Below the pieces are notes generated by a model, which worked only from the letters and a program-made list of their open reading frames with translations, was not told the DNA's origin and did no database searches. From Sclerotinia nivalis (taxonomy: Eukaryota > Ascomycota > Leotiomycetes > Helotiales > Sclerotiniaceae), in NCBI GenBank assembly GCA_029531795.1, contig JAPEIS010000003.1:744001-808000 (forward strand): a stretch of 64,000 bases of DNA, read 5' to 3'. The position numbers and the translations under genes were made by a program. Of this stretch, positions 20,394 to 31,527 are shown piece after piece. Each line of letters starts with the position of its first letter. The first letter of the stretch is position 1.

Positions 20394-22956
20394 TCAACCC
20401 AATGTCTCATACCTTTCCTTGGCCTTTTCTTTTGTTCTCCCTACAAACGCCTTATAATCACCTTTTGTCTGCCTCTCCGCTTCCATCATCGCATCACCCA
20501 GCTTGCCACCCTCAGCTCCTAGACCTACTCCTTGCGTATATAGCTCAGTCGTAATGGCTTCCGTTCTCCCTGTACCTTGAGCACCGAGACCTTCTCCGGC
20601 ATTCCACCCCATTTTTCCTAATAGTGCTGCACCCTTAGATTGTGCTGGTGCTGCAGGCTCATTGTCTTCCTCCTTTTGCGAAGGGGAACTTGTCATGGAA
20701 GATGAAGTCTTTGATTTATTATGTTGCGCAGCAGGTTGCTTGGGTTGATTGAAAGCTTGACGGCGTTCCTTGGCTCGATCTCTATAAGCGGAGTTTTCGG
20801 CTGAGGTTGAATCGCTTGCAGATTTCTTGAGCTTGGCTAAAGCTTTTGAAACCAGTTCTTCGTTCTTCGTATTGTCGCGATGAAGTTGACTGATTCTTTC
20901 GTGCTTGTTGACTTCTGCTTCCGTCTTGAATTGACGGGAACATAAGATACAGCATTTTCGATCCATGTCTGCGTATGATTGAGTAGGTGGAGCATCTGCA
21001 ACGGGCTCTGATATAGATTTTGCAATTGCAGCAGTTGAGTCAGGCTCGTTGTCTTCAAAATCCTTGGCGGGCAGACCATGAATCTCGTTATGTCTATTGG
21101 TCCAAAATTGGAGATGCGGAGCGACAACCTTCTTAGTACTCGCAACCGAATCCTTTTCGACCTTTCTTTTCTTAGACCGTAATTCCCCATCCTTGCCACC
21201 AACAAGTCCTTCATTTGCTGCTGCATTAGCTAATCTAACTCGTTCATTATTCATCTTCCTCACTGGTGCTTCTGGGATTACAGTAGACAGCTCGCTAGCA
21301 TAAGCTGTAGTATCCCAGTACATCAAATTAACCGCGGAGTTTGACAACGGACTGAATGTGAACCTCGCGGATTCTTCGTTTAGAACATCAAGAACGGGCA
21401 CAAATACTCCTGCGTGGATGTACGAAACCATCACAGGTTTCGAAGATATGGTGAACTTGTCTGTAGCGTTGTACTTAGCCAAAGCATTTTGAGCATCCTC
21501 TACTGAAGCAAACTCAGCAAACCCATATCGCCAACTATCGTTCGTCTTACGATCTCGAATCAGTAACACGCGACGGAGAGAACCTTCTTTTGCGCCAAGT
21601 GAGGCATCAGCGGAAGTAGAAGATATTTTTGTCTTCTTAGCTGTATGTACATCCGCTGATGTGCTTGCTTTGGTCTTATAAAGTTTGCTTACTCCTTTGG
21701 CAAGAAGTTCCTCTGTCACACCAGGTTCGAGGCCTCTAAGTAAGAGAAATTGAGAGGCTGTTTCGTCAGGCGAGGCATCACTATCTCCGGTCGTAGCGAA
21801 ACCTGAGTAACTAGATACATTTCCTTGGGTCATAACAACACCATGAGCAGTTGGTCCTAAGGTAATCAGCGATAAAGAATCTGAATGTGGCTGCATTTGC
21901 GTACTAGTTCTGGGACCGTTGCATTTGAAACACATCATTCTGTATGAATAATTCAATGTGTAACACTGAACTCTATTAGCTTTGAACATCCCCAATGACA
22001 TAAAGATAACACACAACGTCACATTTCCAGTCATCCTCATGCTTGCTTGTTCGTTCTTGATCGTTCTTCTCGCGACTGTATGCGATTCTGACTTTGGTTG
22101 GTTCTGATGCCTGCAAAGGGCCGTAGAATGAAATGGATGGGTAATGTTCTTCGAGGAATCGTTTTGCTTCTGGTAGGGTATAGAATTGCGCAAATGCAAA
22201 CCCTCGAGATATACCTGAGAACCAAATAGTTAGTGATGTATTACCCTAAAGTAAAAGTCTGCATGCCTACCAGTCTTTTTATCCTTGATCAATCTAATCT
22301 CCTCCACGCCCTCAACTCTAAGACTATTTTGAAGTTCTTTTAATATCTATAAATCAAAACAACGGCCAACAAGGCCAATCGCTATGCTTAGCCAGAATTC
22401 CCAAAAATTTCACATTACACTTAGGCTAGAAGTGGATTCTCAGGCTCGTTATAGATTGGTAGGAATGGGGCGGCCAACGTCTTCCTGTGTCATATCTAGA
22501 GGCAATCCCTCAAAGATGATTGTTCGATTTGGTGGTGCGCCATGGTGAGGCGAACGACTGCGACTTCTCCCATGGACTGGAGACCTATATCCTTCGCGAT
22601 CGCGGTCCGTATAACGGCCTCTCTTCTCTCTGCGCGGAGAGCTTGATCTTTCCCTATCATAACCGCGCTCATATCTGTTATCATACTGATTGCGATCTTC
22701 TCGATATGCCCGTTCTGAGTATTCTGAGTCGTATGGTCTGCCAGGAGCATGTCCTCGTGGAGGACTCCTTGAGTTATCTTGAGACATTGATGATCAGCAC
22801 ATATACTTGGGAATCTGCATGTCTAAACTATCGATTACCCTTCCGCGATTGATAGGAATCATATCCAGGCGCTCCATGGTGTCGATACTCGCTCGAATAT
22901 TCTTGGTCATCATACATGTCGGCGTCAGGGCCGGGTCTGTAAGGCCTGGAACTCAT
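20394..22956 (-). CDS. RBM5/RBM10-like RNA-binding protein (RRM, RanBP2 zinc finger, C2H2, G-patch)
   Basis: Exons are 22839..22956, 22479..22777, 22271..22346, 22015..22214 and 20394..21965, giving 754 aa. Residues 1-125 are Arg/Ser/Tyr-rich (MSSRPYRPGPDADMYDDQEY, GRSRSRSP). RRM1 has RNP2 (TIIFEGLP) and, after two introns, RNP1 (SRGFAFAQF). A RanBP2-type zinc finger is assembled exactly across the 49-bp intron 21966..22014: WKCDV-CYTLNYSYRMMCFKC, with the four cysteines in C-x2-C...C-x2-C spacing. RRM2 follows (QFLLLRGLEPGVTEELLAKG ... WRYGFAEFAS). Then a U1-like C2H2 finger (KCCILCSRQFKTEAEVNKHE) and a G-patch (GKMGWNAGEGLGAQGTGRT) lead to the C-terminus. This order is that of RBM5/6/10 spliceosomal A-complex proteins that regulate exon choice. 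Gene intact. Confidence 0.87.
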
Positions 22957-23299
22957 GATGCTGAAGAAGTCATAAGACGAGAAATACAAATATGATCTCT
23001 TTAAATGTGCCACAAATATTTGGGATGGAAAAGTAAGGATTTATTTAAGATTGGTGAGTGTCGTTTGTGAATTGTGAATGTATCAAAGATGTTTGTTTGT
23101 TAAATTAAGCCTGGTTGTTTTGGAAGGTCAGCTTTAAGCCACATTAAGAAACAAGGCTGACCCCACTACTCTATACGCCACAATACATAAGGCTACCCCA
23201 CCACTCCCACCAGGGAATTCGTCATAGCGAGCTGAAGTTCGCATGATCATCCTGCAATCACATCAGAGAGATCTTCGACATCTCAAAAATCTTAAAATT

Positions 23300-23931
23300 A
23301 TGGCTAAAGAGCTTTCTGAAGATAATTGCTATGTAGCATTAACTCATGAATATCTTGATGCTAAAGTGATGATGGATAAGGTCCGAAGTCCCAAAGCCGG
23401 AGCCATTGTTCTCTTCGCAGGTAATAAATCAATGCGATACTGGTCTATGAGTATTGTACTGAATTACTCGTAGGTACGACCCGAGACAATTTTGGGGGAA
23501 AGCCAGTAAAAGAGCTTCAGTATACATCATACGAACCACGTGCTTTACATACCATGCTCAGTATCTGTAAAGCGATTCTCCACAAACACTCTTTGACATC
23601 TATTGCTATGATTCATCGGTTGGGAGTTGTACCTATTGGAGAAGAAAGCATTTTGATTACGGTATCATCACCTCATCGTCAGGCAGCTTGGAAAGCAGGT
23701 GAAGAAGCTCTTGAGGAATGCAAGGAAAAAGTCGAGGTGTGGAAGAAAGAAGAATTTGGTGGTGAGGAGGGTGGTGTTTGGAGAGCAAATCGTGATGGCG
23801 CTGTTGATGAGCGGGTGGATGAAGAGAAGAAGAAGCCGGATATGGGACCTCATGGTCCGATATTACGACCCAATCGACCGGGAGAGCGTGGACATGGACC
23901 GGTGGTAAGGAACCACCAACTTGGTTCGTGA
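23300..23931 (+). CDS. Molybdopterin synthase catalytic (large) subunit, MoaE/MOCS2B family
   Basis: Exon 1 is 23300..23420, intron 23421..23473 (GTAATA donor, CTCGTAG acceptor), exon 2 23474..23931; 192 aa. An in-frame ATG at 23243 would add 19 residues; 23300 is preferred because it has A at -3 and G at +4. MoaE signatures: AGAIVLFAGTTRDNFGGKPV across the splice, LQYTSYEPRAL, SIAMIHRLGVVPIGEESILI, VSSPHRQAAWKAGEEALEECKEKVEVWKKEEF with the conserved HR, the C-terminal lysines and the WKKE motif of the active site. The enzyme transfers sulfur from the small subunit thiocarboxylate to precursor Z to make molybdopterin for nitrate reductase and other molybdoenzymes. A fungal Arg/Pro/Gly tail (DMGPHGPILRPNRPGERGHG) follows. 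Confidence 0.9.
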
Positions 23932-24400
23932 GATGGGTTTAATGACGAGCTCACTGTATTGATAAGTTCTGCACGAAGATACGTAGCACCCTACCTCATT
24001 TTATGATGAACTTATTTTTATAGATGGGAAGTCTGGTACCGAACCACAAAAAATAACACTATCCAGGCCTGAGGTATTCTTGTCTCATATTCAGCTTTGA
24101 TGCATTTGACTTTTGAAGTGACTTCGTCTGAGATTTAGAGGATGAGGTTGGGTGAGATGAAAGCCCGCTGAACAAACGCCGAACAAAACTTTTAGACCTT
24201 AGTTAGGGGTAGGTTGTTTGTAAGTTGTTGCTACGCTGCTCAATCACGTTGCACTATTTGGAATGTGAAGCGGTGTATTTTCATGTATTCTATGTATACT
24301 CGTTTAGTTACTCTCAACAAACTAAGGTTAATACAACTTCCCGATCATCAACTTTATTCCTCCATTTTATTTTAGATAATCACAGATGTCTTTACTCCTC
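23932..24400. other. Intergenic region between convergent genes
   Basis: 3' flanks of the MoaE and GIT1-like genes. No independent gene; an open frame from 24225 continues antisense to the transporter and is a shadow. Confidence 0.45.
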
Positions 24401-26289
24401 TTACTTTCCCGCTACCTCCATTTCTGTTACAACACCCTCCTCCGCCAATGCCTTCAAATCATCCTCTCCCATCTCCCCATCCCAACCATTAGCTACCAAG
24501 TACGCTCTGAATTTCTCATCTCTAACGCTCAAATCCTCACCAGTTAAATCCTCCACAAAGAAATACGTAACGAGAATTCCAGCCACGCCACAAATCGCCG
24601 CAATAATAAAGGTCCACTCCTTTCCCAAATTCGTTTGAATCGGAGTAAAGGCTTGCGTACCCACTGCTGCACCAACTTTGCCGATCGCGGCGGAAAGTCC
24701 ATAGCAAGTTCCTCGTACAGAGGTGGCGTAGGTTTCGGATGAGATAAGTCCCAGCATGTCTCCTGGCCCTAGATTTCCGGAACTTTGCATCAACCCGTAG
24801 AAAACTACAAAGAGGGGGACGATTTTGGTGATTTTGTGGTAGGATAACCCGATTATGAGACCAAACATTAGGTATCCAAAGAATCCTATCATCATTGTAT
24901 TTTTTCGACCAATGCGATCACAAAGTAATGCACCGATGATGACACCAGGTAGCGCGATGGTTCCAAGTAACAGATTCCATTCCCCAGTTTTGAGAACGAC
25001 GGTGCTAGGATTCGAAGGGACTACGGAGGCGATGATTGTGCCTGAAAAGACGCCATTCGGGAATGTTACGAAATCGTAGAGGAACCAGGCGCCACATGTT
25101 CCGATGAGAGATTTCCAGTAGTAGCGTAGCACGAGTTTGTATGGAACGTCTTTCTTAATAGCCCCTCGGCGATAAAGTGTACTGTTGAGCATTTTTATTC
25201 TGAAGTAGAAGACTGATAAGGGGAGAACACAACCCAGACCAAAGCATACTCGCCATACTGTGTTATAGTGCTTATAATCACATGCTGCAAGTACGATAAG
25301 GAAGATTGAGACAGCTAGCGGACCACCAAAGGACAGTGGAAGGTTCGTGACGAGAATGAAGATTGGACCGCGATTTTTGGGGGCATGCTCATTTGCAGCC
25401 TCAGAGGCGGATGTGGATGATGCTGGATATTCACCTGAAGACAATGATAAGTTGAAGACTGATAGTGCGGGGTTCCAAAATACTTACCACCTACACCGAA
25501 TCCGATAATTCCTCGTGCAACAGTCATCATCCAGAACATCCTAGACATGCGAGTTAGCTAATTAATATACTGCGCTGAATAGTGTTTTCAATAGTCCAGA
25601 ATACAGTGCAGCAACAAGAAAGCTTTGATCCCTTGAGCCCATTCCAAAAATCGACTCTACTTCAAATGTACTTTATTTGATATATGATCCATTTGAACGC
25701 TGAAGCTTTCAAACAAAGACCGTAATCCGCACGATTAAGAAACCTAACGTTGGGAAACTATCATCTTACCCATTGATTGTAACCCCTTTGGAAGCGGTAG
25801 CTAAAGCACCACCAAAAACAATCATCAAAGTGGTAGCAATGATAGCGAATTTTCTTCCATAGTAATCGCATGTAAGCCCAATAGTCACTTGACCAAAAAT
25901 CTCTCCAACCAGAAGAGCATTCGAGACACGGGTACTTGTTGCTGCTGTATACTCCTTCGGATACTGTTTTTTGAGGATGACATTCGCCATGGTCATGATA
26001 TTGTTGAAGTAGCCATCAGAAACTAAGGCAGCCCCGGAAGCAAACTAGAGTAATGTCACCAGATTAGAGAATGTTGAACTCAAGCTGTGCCAGCGAAAGG
26101 TAGGCCGAAAGTGATATTTGAGCGTGTTTGTTTAACTGAGACGTTGAAACATAGGTTTGAAGTACTAACAATTGTGAATTTGTCCGAAAGAGACTGCTTC
26201 GATTTTGGGACTATTTCCTCGGAGGATGACATAGCTGGTGGTGCGTTTGGAGACGCGGCAATCTCGACATTCGTTTCCTTTTCTGCCAT
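24401..26289 (-). CDS. MFS transporter, GIT1-type glycerophosphodiester/phosphate permease
   Basis: Exons are 26170..26289, 25770..26044, 25488..25540 and 24401..25434, giving 493 aa. Introns: 26045..26169, 25541..25769 (229 bp, unusually long here) and 25435..25487. About 12 membrane helices. Motifs: GYFNNIM in helix 1, the MFS loop DYYGRKFAI, RGIIGFGVGGEYPASST (typical of the phosphate:H+ symporter group), YDFVTFPNGVFSG, DRIGRKNTMMIGF, LGPGDMLGLISSETYATSVRGT, and GLSAAIGKVGAAVGTQAFTPI. These match fungal Git1 permeases that import glycerophosphoinositol or glycerophosphocholine at the plasma membrane, using them as phosphate and inositol sources. Close Pho84-like phosphate carriers are the alternative. 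Exon joins restore the family motif GVGGEYPASS, which supports the splicing. Gene intact. Confidence 0.85.
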
Positions 26290-26759
26290 GTTTCGATATA
26301 TGAATAATTGTAAATATACCAGAAGGGTGAGCTCCTTTCAAATGAATAGAACTTCCAAACAGATTGATTCTTTAAAATAAATTTATAATTGCAAGATAAC
26401 CAATCTATGATATATGTTCGCGGTTTGTCGTGACCCGCCGTGTTATCTCGGGGCGAAAAAAGAACTCGCATGCATGTACTGGACAGGAAGTAAGAAACCT
26501 AACTAAGACTTACATAGATATATACATACCTAGCATATATATATACATATATATATCTGCAGAGATTTAGACCAACAGAGTACCAACCATATTGGGAACC
26601 TTATCAACATACATACATAACTGCAGACGTTGGAAAGAATTGGAAAGAGCCATCTGGGGCGAATCACCATCGTTGCTTGGCAGAACGTGCATCATGAATG
26701 TGAAGTCATACCCTGGTATACCCACTTTCGAGGGAAAAAAGTCGGACTGGTAACCGTTA
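26290..26759. other. Promoter of the GIT1-like gene and intergenic DNA
   Basis: TA-rich simple sequence at about 26510-26560 (runs of TATATA and ACATAT). No gene. Confidence 0.4.
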
Positions 26760-27262
26760 CCACGATGGACATAATTTTCCAGACGTTCAGCCTAATCAAT
26801 GTCAGATTTGTCTCATTGCGGTACAGATCATCATTCCCCAGATTGCAGTAATGTGCCGGTAATTCATTGTTGCATTGTATCGTATCTGTTCATGTCCAAT
26901 CGATGGAGCACGGGAAGAGCTGGTACATTCTGATGATGCCCAAGGCAATCCGAAAATGCTTGCCACCGTGCGATTTATTCCATTTTCAAGCTGGCATAGC
27001 ACAAATATTGGAATTGGTAAAAATCCAACTCGTATGCCAACTGCTTCATTTGGGGGAGCGCCATTACCGTATACTAACAATAATAAATGCGTTCAAGTAC
27101 CCACCGGGGGCAGCACACGTGCACTTCGATGAATACGGTGGCCGGCGTGATATCCTTGGAATTAACCCGGGCGCTTACGGTTTGACCTCACTCCAATCAA
27201 CATTCTACCCACTCAACCCCATTCTCTACATCAACAACCCATATGTACTTCCTACTCCATAA
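26760..27262 (+). pseudogene. Degenerate coding relic of unknown family
   Basis: One frame carries protein-like sequence (FPDVQPNQCQICLIAVQI) into an in-frame TAA near 26860. It resumes as YRICSCPIDGAREELVHSDD, FIPFSSWHSTNIGIGKNP and TASFGGAPLPYTNN until a stop at about 27132. The neighbouring frame then continues as HVHFDEYGGRRDILGINPGA and YGLTSLQSTFYPLNPILYIN to a stop at 27262. The change of frame with persistent non-random composition points to a decayed gene with a stop and a frameshift near a G5 run (about 27106). I do not recognise the family; spaced cysteines hint at a secreted or metal-binding protein. Confidence 0.4.
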
Positions 27263-28494
27263 GGTAGGAATCCCACCTCTCCACCAGGAGACCACAAACT
27301 TTTTCACTAGAATTCAAAGATATGGTCAATATTCCCTTGCAGAGGAGTATCGGCATCATGAAAGGTTGAAGGGATATTCGAAACTTTGATGAACCCTTCT
27401 CACAATGTATCTTTTGATATCCTTTAAACACAGCTTCTTATCTATATATCGAGCCTTCCAGTTTGTTCGCAACAGTCGAGGAACTATCGGTTTATGGTGG
27501 TGAATACATCAACTCGAATGATGTACGGGCTGCTAGTCCTGATTGTATTTTGCTACCATACAACTGCATGTGTGTTTTCAAAAGTTCTGAAGTTAGGAAT
27601 CCCACTCAGCACTGATGTCTTAAATGAAATACTGACTTGACAAAGGATGACGAAGCAGTACGAGATAGACTGCCATTGTTGGACAGCAACTTGTCAACAA
27701 TATCGGTGTGGTGTAAAATATGAGCATGTTCACTTAAAGCACTCAACACGTACCGCCTTTTGGACTATCCTATCTGGACTTGTGTATGCTAAATAGATTT
27801 GTCTCAATCGGTATAGGAAATGATGACAGATACTGGTACCACTGGTTTCCAAGTGGACGACCATCGAAAAGGTATCATAGCATGAGTCTATCGGAGTACC
27901 CACAGAGAGTCTTTAATATTGCTTTATATGTACCGTATTGGGTTGGGGGTTTTATAATGACACACACATACTTGGCATTCGTAGTATTGACTAGACCCTT
28001 TGTATTGTCTATTGTTGAGATTATACATTGCAAGTCAATATCTATGTAGCCAATTCAATCTTTTATGTCACTCCCACCTTGTCAATTGTATAGACCTATG
28101 TCATAAAAAATTTCAAGTTGTTGCCAGTTTTTACATCCAGGTGAATATCCTCCATATCTGATTGGAAGGTATCAATTTAAAAAAAAATTGAATTCGGATG
28201 AAGGTCAAGCTTTCGACCATTAATTTTTATATGCTGGCTTTGAGCTAGACCATGATACATGGTGCCAATATAAACTGAGCCGTCCCTCTAATCTGGTGCC
28301 TTCTGGTTGGACCGATAAAGGCTTCCATCGCTACCTCTCTTTGATCGGAATATATATATATATTGTAAGTTTGTTTTGATATAGGATAGTCAGCATCCTC
28401 CCACCAGATCCTCAATTACCACAAAATATTTACCAAACAACTACAGATCAATGAGGGCAGTGATACATTCGATATTGATAGCTTTCTAGTAACC
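27263..28494. other. Gene-poor AT-rich region
   Basis: No supported gene. An 89-codon ORF at 27780..28049 has no supporting feature. A TA run occurs at 28350-28362. The last about 110 bases before 28495 are a CA-rich leader. Confidence 0.45.
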
Positions 28495-31400
28495 ATGCCA
28501 TCCAGTTCTAGACGCAGCACTGTTAGAGCTCGTAAGTATAAGCTTTCGTTGTCGCCCTTTCCTTTCTCACTTTTGCTTCGGAATTTATCAATATGGAAAG
28601 CTTACTCAATACAAGACAATTCGTATGGTACTTCGAACTCTATTCGAGAATATAATAGCAGGCCCAATCTTGCCAATCATTCGCACATACAAACAAGACC
28701 TGCAGAGAGCATTCCAGAACATTCAGAGTCAAAGGGCGAACTCGAGTCACCAGATTTTATTATCAAGGAATCAGCCCAAGAAGAAATACAAGATCAATTA
28801 GAATACGAAACAAGATTACAATTACTCCGAAAAAACCATTCCAAGAGCCCTCCTTCGATATCACATCCTCCTAATAGTACGTACGCAGACGTCATGGCTG
28901 CTAGATCATCACGCTCGCGTCGTCGAAATGAAGCATTAGATGAGAGGCCAGATATGAAATTAGGAGGACCGATGACTCTTGAATCGCTTGGTCCATTCAA
29001 ATATACGTTTAAGAAGAAGAAGAATTTGAAATCGAAATATTCAGCATCGACATTGAATGAAGAGGCGATTGAAGCGATTGAGTCTACTAATAATAGTAGT
29101 AATGGAGGTGAAGATATTGGTATAATCACAACTGAAGAGACAAACATGGATATGGGACACAGCGAAAGTACTAGTGAAGTTGGAACAGATCCCGAATTGG
29201 TAGGAGGCGAAAATGGAGGTGGAGGTGGAGGTGGAGTTTCATCACGCTCTATTTCACCTACATCGACCCCACAATTCAAATCATCTCTCGATTTCCCCTC
29301 TCCCCACACAACTTCACAGAAACAACAAAATCAATCAGAATTCACCTTCACTGCACCGGCGCCAAAAAGAGTAATTCAAATTCTTCAAAAAGATACAGAA
29401 AACTTGAAGGATTTTAATATCTCACGGGAGAACAATCTTGAAGACGACAGCGATAAAGAAAATATTAATCACAACATTTCTCAACCAATTGTTACTACGG
29501 ATATCGCTAATACTCTTACTCTTTCTTCTGCGGCTGCCAATACGTCTTTAACTGATTCAATTCCTCTACCACTGGTTATACCACCTCCTCCAGGCCTTTC
29601 CAGGATCTCATCCTTATCATATTCATCCACTGATAATACCAGAGCGCAAACTCTCTGTACGATTGATAGTGGAATTGATCTCAATCATTCTTCCCTCGAC
29701 TTTTTGAAGTGTGACGATTCGGATACACAATCGGTTAAGGATAAGAGCGAGGCAGTCATGGCTCGCATCGCTGGATCAACAGGTTTGATGACGAGAACTA
29801 TGAGTGATCTTGCCACCGCCAACGATGGGTTCGACTCTGTAGAATGGGATCCAGATCTTCCCGTTCGTTCGATTAACGATTCCCCCGAGCCATTATTGGT
29901 CGAAGCGCAACCTGTGGCTTACACTACCGTCGGATCTCGTGTCAATCCTAATTTACAACCTCAAATCTCAGCTCCCAACCGCATTCAACGTGAAGGTTCA
30001 ATTCGCAGACCTCAGCTGGATCCAACCCATAACCGACAAGCAAATTATTATACGCACACCCGCGGTCCACCGCCTCCTCTAAATATGCAAAATTCTATGC
30101 ATTATGCGCAGCAACTCGGTCAGACTTCTAATACTTTCAATACCCCTCCAGCCACATCTGCGAGATCTGCTCGCTCTCTTAGGGTTTCTCAGAGACTGTC
30201 CCAGACAGAACAAGAGAATCATACGCTTCTTAGACTTCAAGGGATGATCAACGCTAGAGTACCTGGTGGACATTATCCTGCTTCCCCCAACACGCCAACT
30301 CCCGCTTCTCATCAAAATCATATTTCATCAATTTCAAATGACGAGCAAGACATGGGAAGAGGAAATGATTTGCAAGGTCCGATATCAGGTCTAGAAAAGA
30401 TGCAAACCTTACAAAGACTCGCGAGATTCCCGAATCCAATGCAAACCTCAGCCTTACGTCGATTGTCAGAACTGCAGGCACCCAAAGCCGATAATACTGC
30501 AAATCTCAATGAAGACATAGAAGTTTCGAGTCAAGGTTTAGAGTACCTCTTGCGAAACCCAAAAGACAAAACCGTGTTGGGCGATGCACATGCTACCAAG
30601 AATGGAGAACTAGACCGTGGTTATACATTCCCTCCACCGGGCATTTCCAATACAGCATACAATCCTCTTTATGGTGCCTATGGAGGAGCTAATGGTCACT
30701 CGAGAGATTCTGGACATCATAGAGGGGTACCTGGGTATCCACAACCACTAACCGCCGGTCCACCAGGACAGCGCTCGTACACTAATAACAGACAGAATAG
30801 CAATTATAGTGAGGAGGCATGGACACAAGATCAAGTTGGAGCGAAACAAAACTCACATACGAATCCCGGGACCATCTCGCCGTGGCAAGAACCGAAAGTA
30901 ACGAATGAACAGTATACTGCCCAGGCTCCGGCTCCAGCTCCTTCCGCTCGAGCAACCGACACAATCTCCATGCAAGAAGCATCTCGGTATTATCCCCACG
31001 GATTTCCCAGTGACATGACTGGGCGATTCACTCGTTTGTCGATTGATGTACAAAAGGAAATGGGTCTTCTCGTGGATGAAGAAACTCCAGAGCAAGCTCG
31101 AGTAAGAAAACAAAAGGAGAAGGAAGAGTGGTTTTACGCTGGCCAGAAACGCTGGAATATGACGATTCAAGATCACATCACGGAAATTGAAATCTATGCC
31201 AACCCTTTCGGTCCCATTGGTCCTCCAACGAAGAAAACTTTAGCTTCTGATAATAGACCTCTTCCCGGCATCACTGTTTCAGAGATGCAAAAGAAGACCA
31301 TACCCGAGGTCATCGCTCCAATGATAGATGGAACTCTCGGCAACTTGTTTGCTATTAAAGCTCAACAGGAGGAAGGTAACTCCACTCTACCATTCATGAG

Positions 31401-31527
31401 ATATACCAAAAGCCCAGATTGGCACATCGATACCAGCTCAAGAGGCAATGATTCTTTCTTTGGGGAAGACTGGGGAGTAGCAATTAATGTACCAAACACT
31501 CATAACGCCCGAATCCAGCGCTACTAG
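28495..31527 (+). CDS. Large disordered fungal protein of unknown function, about 1000 aa
   Basis: Open from ATG 28495 (AACC before ATG) for 1010 codons. A likely 69-bp intron sits at 28532..28600 (GTAAGT donor, GGAAAG acceptor). It is a multiple of three, so both spliced (RAPYSIQDNSYGTSNS, 987 aa) and unspliced forms are open; the spliced form gives a more natural N-terminus. The sequence is Ser/Asn/Pro/Gln-rich and mostly disordered, with a poly-Gly run near residue 240, DSDKENINHN near 320, poly-Pro (LVIPPPPGLSRISSL) near 365 and many predicted phosphosites. An ordered-looking C-terminal segment (EQARVRKQKEKEEWFYAGQK RWNMTIQDHITEIEIYANPF) is probably the conserved core. The N-terminal MPSSSRRSTVRAR is basic. 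No domain is recognised, and the role is unknown. Confidence 0.8.
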   Translation: MPSSSRRSTVRARKYKLSLSPFPFSLLLRNLSIWKAYSIQDNSYGTSNSIREYNSRPNLANHSHIQTRPAESIPEHSESKGELESPDFIIKESAQEEIQDQLEYETRLQLLRKNHSKSPPSISHPPNSTYADVMAARSSRSRRRNEALDERPDMKLGGPMTLESLGPFKYTFKKKKNLKSKYSASTLNEEAIEAIESTNNSSNGGEDIGIITTEETNMDMGHSESTSEVGTDPELVGGENGGGGGGGVSSRSISPTSTPQFKSSLDFPSPHTTSQKQQNQSEFTFTAPAPKRVIQILQKDTENLKDFNISRENNLEDDSDKENINHNISQPIVTTDIANTLTLSSAAANTSLTDSIPLPLVIPPPPGLSRISSLSYSSTDNTRAQTLCTIDSGIDLNHSSLDFLKCDDSDTQSVKDKSEAVMARIAGSTGLMTRTMSDLATANDGFDSVEWDPDLPVRSINDSPEPLLVEAQPVAYTTVGSRVNPNLQPQISAPNRIQREGSIRRPQLDPTHNRQANYYTHTRGPPPPLNMQNSMHYAQQLGQTSNTFNTPPATSARSARSLRVSQRLSQTEQENHTLLRLQGMINARVPGGHYPASPNTPTPASHQNHISSISNDEQDMGRGNDLQGPISGLEKMQTLQRLARFPNPMQTSALRRLSELQAPKADNTANLNEDIEVSSQGLEYLLRNPKDKTVLGDAHATKNGELDRGYTFPPPGISNTAYNPLYGAYGGANGHSRDSGHHRGVPGYPQPLTAGPPGQRSYTNNRQNSNYSEEAWTQDQVGAKQNSHTNPGTISPWQEPKVTNEQYTAQAPAPAPSARATDTISMQEASRYYPHGFPSDMTGRFTRLSIDVQKEMGLLVDEETPEQARVRKQKEKEEWFYAGQKRWNMTIQDHITEIEIYANPFGPIGPPTKKTLASDNRPLPGITVSEMQKKTIPEVIAPMIDGTLGNLFAIKAQQEEGNSTLPFMRYTKSPDWHIDTSSRGNDSFFGEDWGVAINVPNTHNARIQRY

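Noticed and set aside
24225..24638. 137-codon plus-strand ORF
   Set aside because: Mostly antisense to the last exon of the GIT1-like transporter.
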